Both the position numbers and the translations under genes were made by a program. Positions 41,712 through 44,547 of a DNA stretch of 44,547 bases are shown here, piece by piece (the stretch's first letter is position 1; every line of letters begins with the position of its first letter). Below the pieces are notes generated by a model that ran no database searches, had not been told where the DNA came from, and saw only the letters and a program-made list of their open reading frames with translations. This DNA comes from an uncultured Chlorobiota bacterium (GTDB lineage Bacteria > Bacteroidota > Bacteroidia > Bacteroidales > JAADGE01), in the NCBI GenBank assembly GCA_947311255.1, contig CAMZKL010000020.1, forward strand, positions 1 through 44,547, read 5' to 3'.

Positions 41712-43091
41712 TTAATCAAGACTAACATTAATAGAATGCCCTGACTTTATTGTAAAACTCTCATTTTTAGACATTGTTGTTACTTTAACTCCTTCCGGTC
41801 TGAACACAACTACATATTTTCCTGGTTGCAAATATATACTTTCTCTTGTTACATGGTTCAAATTCATAACTAAACTAACATCGTTTTTTTTAAGTTGATA
41901 AATTCCACCAAAACCTTTTGAAGGAAAATAAAGATTTACCAAACCAGGTTGTTTTATTTTAATAATATTTGTTTTAGATTGTAAAATTTCAACTTCTTTT
42001 AAATAAATTCTTGGATTTGTTAAAATTTCAATATCATATTTTCCCGTAATATAATTTTCGGGTTCAAAAACATCCTGAACATTAAGTGTTTTCATACTTC
42101 CATGCTTTCGGACTATACATTTTGTTCCTTTTAACTCAAGTCCGCGAGTTTGAATAATATTTAACTTCCCTTGTGGAGTTTTTGCAATTAATTTATTGTG
42201 GACTCCTTCTTTTAGAACAATATCTTTAACAATTACAGAAGGAATTGTATGCACTTTCATTTTATATGTAAAGCTGGTTGGTAAACTTAAAGTATCAGGA
42301 TTTCCTTTAAAATTTAATGTATGGATATAATTTCTAAAAATTTTACCGGTTTTTTGATTAAATAAAGTAACATTAACATTAGTTTCTTTTGCCAAACCTA
42401 CTGTATTCAATAAATCAATCTCTGCTGTTGTTCCACTTAACGATTTTCTAATAACTTCTTTCATTATAATCTTAAATTCACCCTCATTTGTTGCGTTATA
42501 AAACTCTCCAATACATTCAAAAGCATCTTTAAATTTCATATCAAGACCAATTCCTATAATAAACGGCTTAATTGTAATCCCTTTACTTTGAAGTGTTAAG
42601 GCAATTTTACATGGGTCTCCACTACAGGCTTCAATACCATCAGTTATTAAAATAATTATATTCCTGCAATTATTACAATATGGAAAATCATCTCCACATT
42701 CTTCTAATGAACGTGCAATAGGAGTTGTTCCTTTTGGCTTTGTATTTTGAAGTTTTTGTTTAATTTTAAAAGAATTATTCTTACTAAAAGGTACTTCAAG
42801 CCTTGTATCGCTACAATCTTGAGGTGGAACAGGACTTTGGTGTCCATACATTCTCAATGCCATTTCTAAATTTTCAATATTTTTCAAACTGTCAACCATT
42901 TTAATAAGCAATTCTTTTGCAACATCAATTTTGCGAGCACTTTCCCAAGTCGCTTTCATACTATTTGACTCATCAAAAATAAATAAGACTCTTGTTTTTA
43001 CAGGTGTTCGTTTTACCTGCGAATTTATATTTAGATTTACAAAAAAAGAAATAAATAATAGTAATATTAGCTTAACAATTGGAGTTTTCAT
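41712..43091 (-). CDS. Secreted von Willebrand factor A-domain protein
   Basis: A 459-residue protein with a signal peptide (MKTPIVKLILLLFISFFVNL). The VWA domain (about residues 33-225) has a complete metal-ion-dependent adhesion site: D40-x-S42-x-S44 in FDESNSM, a Thr in PKGTTPIARS and the Asp in ILITDGIEAC. Cysteines cluster in the domain (PQDCSD, LEECGDDFPYCNNC, ACSGDPC). The second half (about 230-459) has beta-rich segments of unknown fold, including repeated lines such as IYLKEVEILQSK. No T9SS signal is present. The protein starts the operon VWA, DUF4340-like, yicC, GWxTD, and diverges from the antiporter gene by 70 bases. Metal-dependent binding of a protein partner is inferred. Confidence 0.88.
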   Translation of the reverse strand: MKTPIVKLILLLFISFFVNLNINSQVKRTPVKTRVLFIFDESNSMKATWESARKIDVAKELLIKMVDSLKNIENLEMALRMYGHQSPVPPQDCSDTRLEVPFSKNNSFKIKQKLQNTKPKGTTPIARSLEECGDDFPYCNNCRNIIILITDGIEACSGDPCKIALTLQSKGITIKPFIIGIGLDMKFKDAFECIGEFYNATNEGEFKIIMKEVIRKSLSGTTAEIDLLNTVGLAKETNVNVTLFNQKTGKIFRNYIHTLNFKGNPDTLSLPTSFTYKMKVHTIPSVIVKDIVLKEGVHNKLIAKTPQGKLNIIQTRGLELKGTKCIVRKHGSMKTLNVQDVFEPENYITGKYDIEILTNPRIYLKEVEILQSKTNIIKIKQPGLVNLYFPSKGFGGIYQLKKNDVSLVMNLNHVTRESIYLQPGKYVVVFRPEGVKVTTMSKNESFTIKSGHSINVSLD

Positions 43092-43098
43092 TTAATTA

Positions 43099-43106
43099 TA
43101 ATTTTG
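43099..43106 (+). promoter_or_regulatory. Candidate -7 box for the antiporter gene
   Basis: TAATTTTG matches TAnnTTTG, 55 bases before the ATG at 43162. No -33 TTTG is visible, as the region is inside the neighbouring gene. Confidence 0.4.
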
Positions 43107-43161
43107 TCAAATATGTTAAAAGTTATATATTTAGTGCTTCAATACGTAAAAGTAACAAAAA

Positions 43162-44547
43162 ATGACTGAAATTATTATATTTATTATATCTTTTCTTTTT
43201 ATTGCACTTGCATCCAAACAAATATCAAGTTTTTTTGTAAAAATTAAACTCCCTCAAATAACAGGTTTTTTAATTGCAGGAATAATTGCAGGACCTTTCA
43301 TTTTAGATTTAGTTAAAAAAGATGCAATTGTAAATCTTGATTTTGTAAATCATACATCACTTGCATTTATTGCATTTTCTGCAGGTGCCGAACTGTATTT
43401 AAAAGAATTAAGAAGCCGTTACAAAAGTATATCATGGATGACTTTTGGTCAATTAATAATAACATTTGCACTTAGCACAATTATTATTCTTTTTATTGCC
43501 GATTACATCCCTTTTATGAAAAATTTTAATTTTTGGATTAGGTTCTCAATTGCAATTTTATTAGCCACAATTTTTGTTGCACGTTCTCCTGCATCGGCAA
43601 TTGCTATTATTAAAGAAATGCGAGCAAAAGGTCCTTTTACTCAAACTGCAATGGGTGTAACAGTTGTTATTGATGTTCTCGTAATCATCTTATTTACAAT
43701 AACTTTCTCAATTGCAAAAGTAATTGTTTCGGGTCATGAGTTTAATTTGCTTATTGAAGTTATGTTGTTTGTTGAACTAATTTTATCAGTTGCTTTTGGC
43801 TTACTATTTGGAAAAATTATTAGCCTCCTAATGTCCACTAATTTAAGCAGTAAAATAAAGATGTTTTTAGTTTTAATTGTTGGATATCTAATATTCTTTT
43901 TCTCACACCAATTAAAACATTATTCCCTAGAGTTCACAAATTTTGAATTTTATTTAGAACCTCTTCTAATAAGCATTATTGCAGGTTTTTATGTTATTAA
44001 TTATTCTAAAAATAAAGAAGAATTTTTGCAAGTTATAAAAGATGCTGAAATTGCCATTTATGTTGCATTTTTTACTTTAACAGGAGCATCAGTATCAATT
44101 GATGTGTTTTTAGAATCTTGGTTAATTGCATTTATTTTCTTTTTTATTCGCCTTGTAACTATGATAGTAGGCTCTTATGTTGGAGGAAAATTAGGCGGAG
44201 ACCCTTATAAACTTTGGAAATTTGGTTGGATGCCATATGTAACTCAAGCAGGTGTTGGTTTAGGTTTAGTTATGGTTGTTGCAAGTGAATTTAAGGCTTG
44301 GGGAACTGAGTTTGCAACAGTTCTTATTTCAGTAATCGTAATAAATCAAATTGTTGGTCCTCCATTTTTTAAATGGGTGCTAAATTGGGTTGGTGAAAGC
44401 CACACAAAAGCCGATGCTCAAAAATTTGAAGGCACAAGAGATGCAATAATTTTTGGCCTTGAAGATCAATCAACTGCATTAGCACGTCAATTAATAAACC
44501 ATAATTGGGAAGTTAAAATTGCAACACGAAGAAGTGATATTTCTCAA
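43162..44547 (+). CDS. Kef-type cation/proton antiporter (partial, runs off the window)
   Basis: An open frame of 462 codons from the ATG at 43162 to the window edge with no stop. It starts MTEIIIFIISFLFIALASKQ, then IKLPQITGFLIAGIIAGPFI, a typical CPA2 first-helix pair. About twelve membrane segments follow, including VARSPASAIAIIKEMRAKGP and VTQAGVGLGLVMVVASEF. The cytoplasmic tail begins EGTRDAIIFGLEDQSTALAR, which has the GxxxxxxxLA layout of a TrkA-N/RCK nucleotide-binding domain that is cut by the window end. It exchanges potassium or sodium for protons across the inner membrane. Divergent from the VWA operon. The 3' end and any further domain are not visible. Confidence 0.9.
   Translation, partial: MTEIIIFIISFLFIALASKQISSFFVKIKLPQITGFLIAGIIAGPFILDLVKKDAIVNLDFVNHTSLAFIAFSAGAELYLKELRSRYKSISWMTFGQLIITFALSTIIILFIADYIPFMKNFNFWIRFSIAILLATIFVARSPASAIAIIKEMRAKGPFTQTAMGVTVVIDVLVIILFTITFSIAKVIVSGHEFNLLIEVMLFVELILSVAFGLLFGKIISLLMSTNLSSKIKMFLVLIVGYLIFFFSHQLKHYSLEFTNFEFYLEPLLISIIAGFYVINYSKNKEEFLQVIKDAEIAIYVAFFTLTGASVSIDVFLESWLIAFIFFFIRLVTMIVGSYVGGKLGGDPYKLWKFGWMPYVTQAGVGLGLVMVVASEFKAWGTEFATVLISVIVINQIVGPPFFKWVLNWVGESHTKADAQKFEGTRDAIIFGLEDQSTALARQLINHNWEVKIATRRSDISQ

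Noticed and set aside
1-44547. tRNA, rRNA, CRISPR array, prophage or complete insertion sequence
   Set aside because: No conserved tRNA arms, GC-rich rRNA stretches, spacer arrays, phage genes or transposase frames were found on reading both strands.

Overview
The window looks like chromosomal DNA of a very AT-rich member of the Bacteroidota. The evidence is three proteins with type IX secretion (T9SS) type A sorting domains, a TonB receptor with a carboxypeptidase-like regulatory domain, paired DUF5689-type lipoproteins, several matches to the Bacteroidota -7 promoter box (TAnnTTTG), and start codons preceded by A-rich sequence rather than Shine-Dalgarno sites. No tRNA, rRNA, CRISPR array, phage or complete insertion sequence was seen.

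Layout. 1-4229: a membrane-anchored MutS-like ATPase and a secreted DPP-IV-type peptidase, convergent. 4230-6548: REP-like palindromes around a secreted endonuclease I. 4583-14130: three secreted proteins on the minus strand (endonuclease I, an OB-fold protein, an EEP-fold nuclease) diverge from a plus-strand operon of a TonB receptor and two tandem OB-fold lipoproteins. I read this as a candidate system for degrading and importing extracellular DNA, and it is the most interesting block here. 14202-18815: a small HAD hydrolase and a 1321-residue surface protein made of 15 repeats. 18923-21631: dinB and purB diverge around a 193-bp MITE with terminal inverted repeats and a 9-bp target duplication; one MITE end appears to supply the purB -33 box.

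21640-31796 is mostly housekeeping: a membrane J-domain protein, a MobA-like nucleotidyltransferase, a FabK/nitronate monooxygenase-type flavoprotein, an ADP-forming acyl-CoA synthetase, a probable outer-membrane protein next to a 59-residue lipoprotein, an MmcQ/YjbR protein, glyA, RNase G, a 30-residue AURKAIP1/COX24-type basic protein and an HU-like protein. 31988-35969 holds an FtsE-like ATPase and a stress cluster: a frame-interrupted HPF/RaiA-like gene, cbpA, cbpM, a YfdX-type lipoprotein and Hsp20. 36626-38431 is a fused LeuC-LeuD dehydratase bracketed by two near-identical 27-bp direct repeats. 38526-43091 is a four-gene operon (VWA protein, DUF4340-like protein, YicC, GWxTD lipoprotein). 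A Kef-type cation/proton antiporter starts at 43162 and runs off the window.

How the parts could work together: endonuclease I exported by T9SS would cut DNA outside the cell, the lipoproteins and TonB receptor would capture and import fragments, and the EEP nuclease would finish them. In the stress block, ribosome hibernation, DnaK co-chaperone, YfdX and small heat-shock functions lie side by side. All functions are read from sequence motifs and remembered family features; no search was run.
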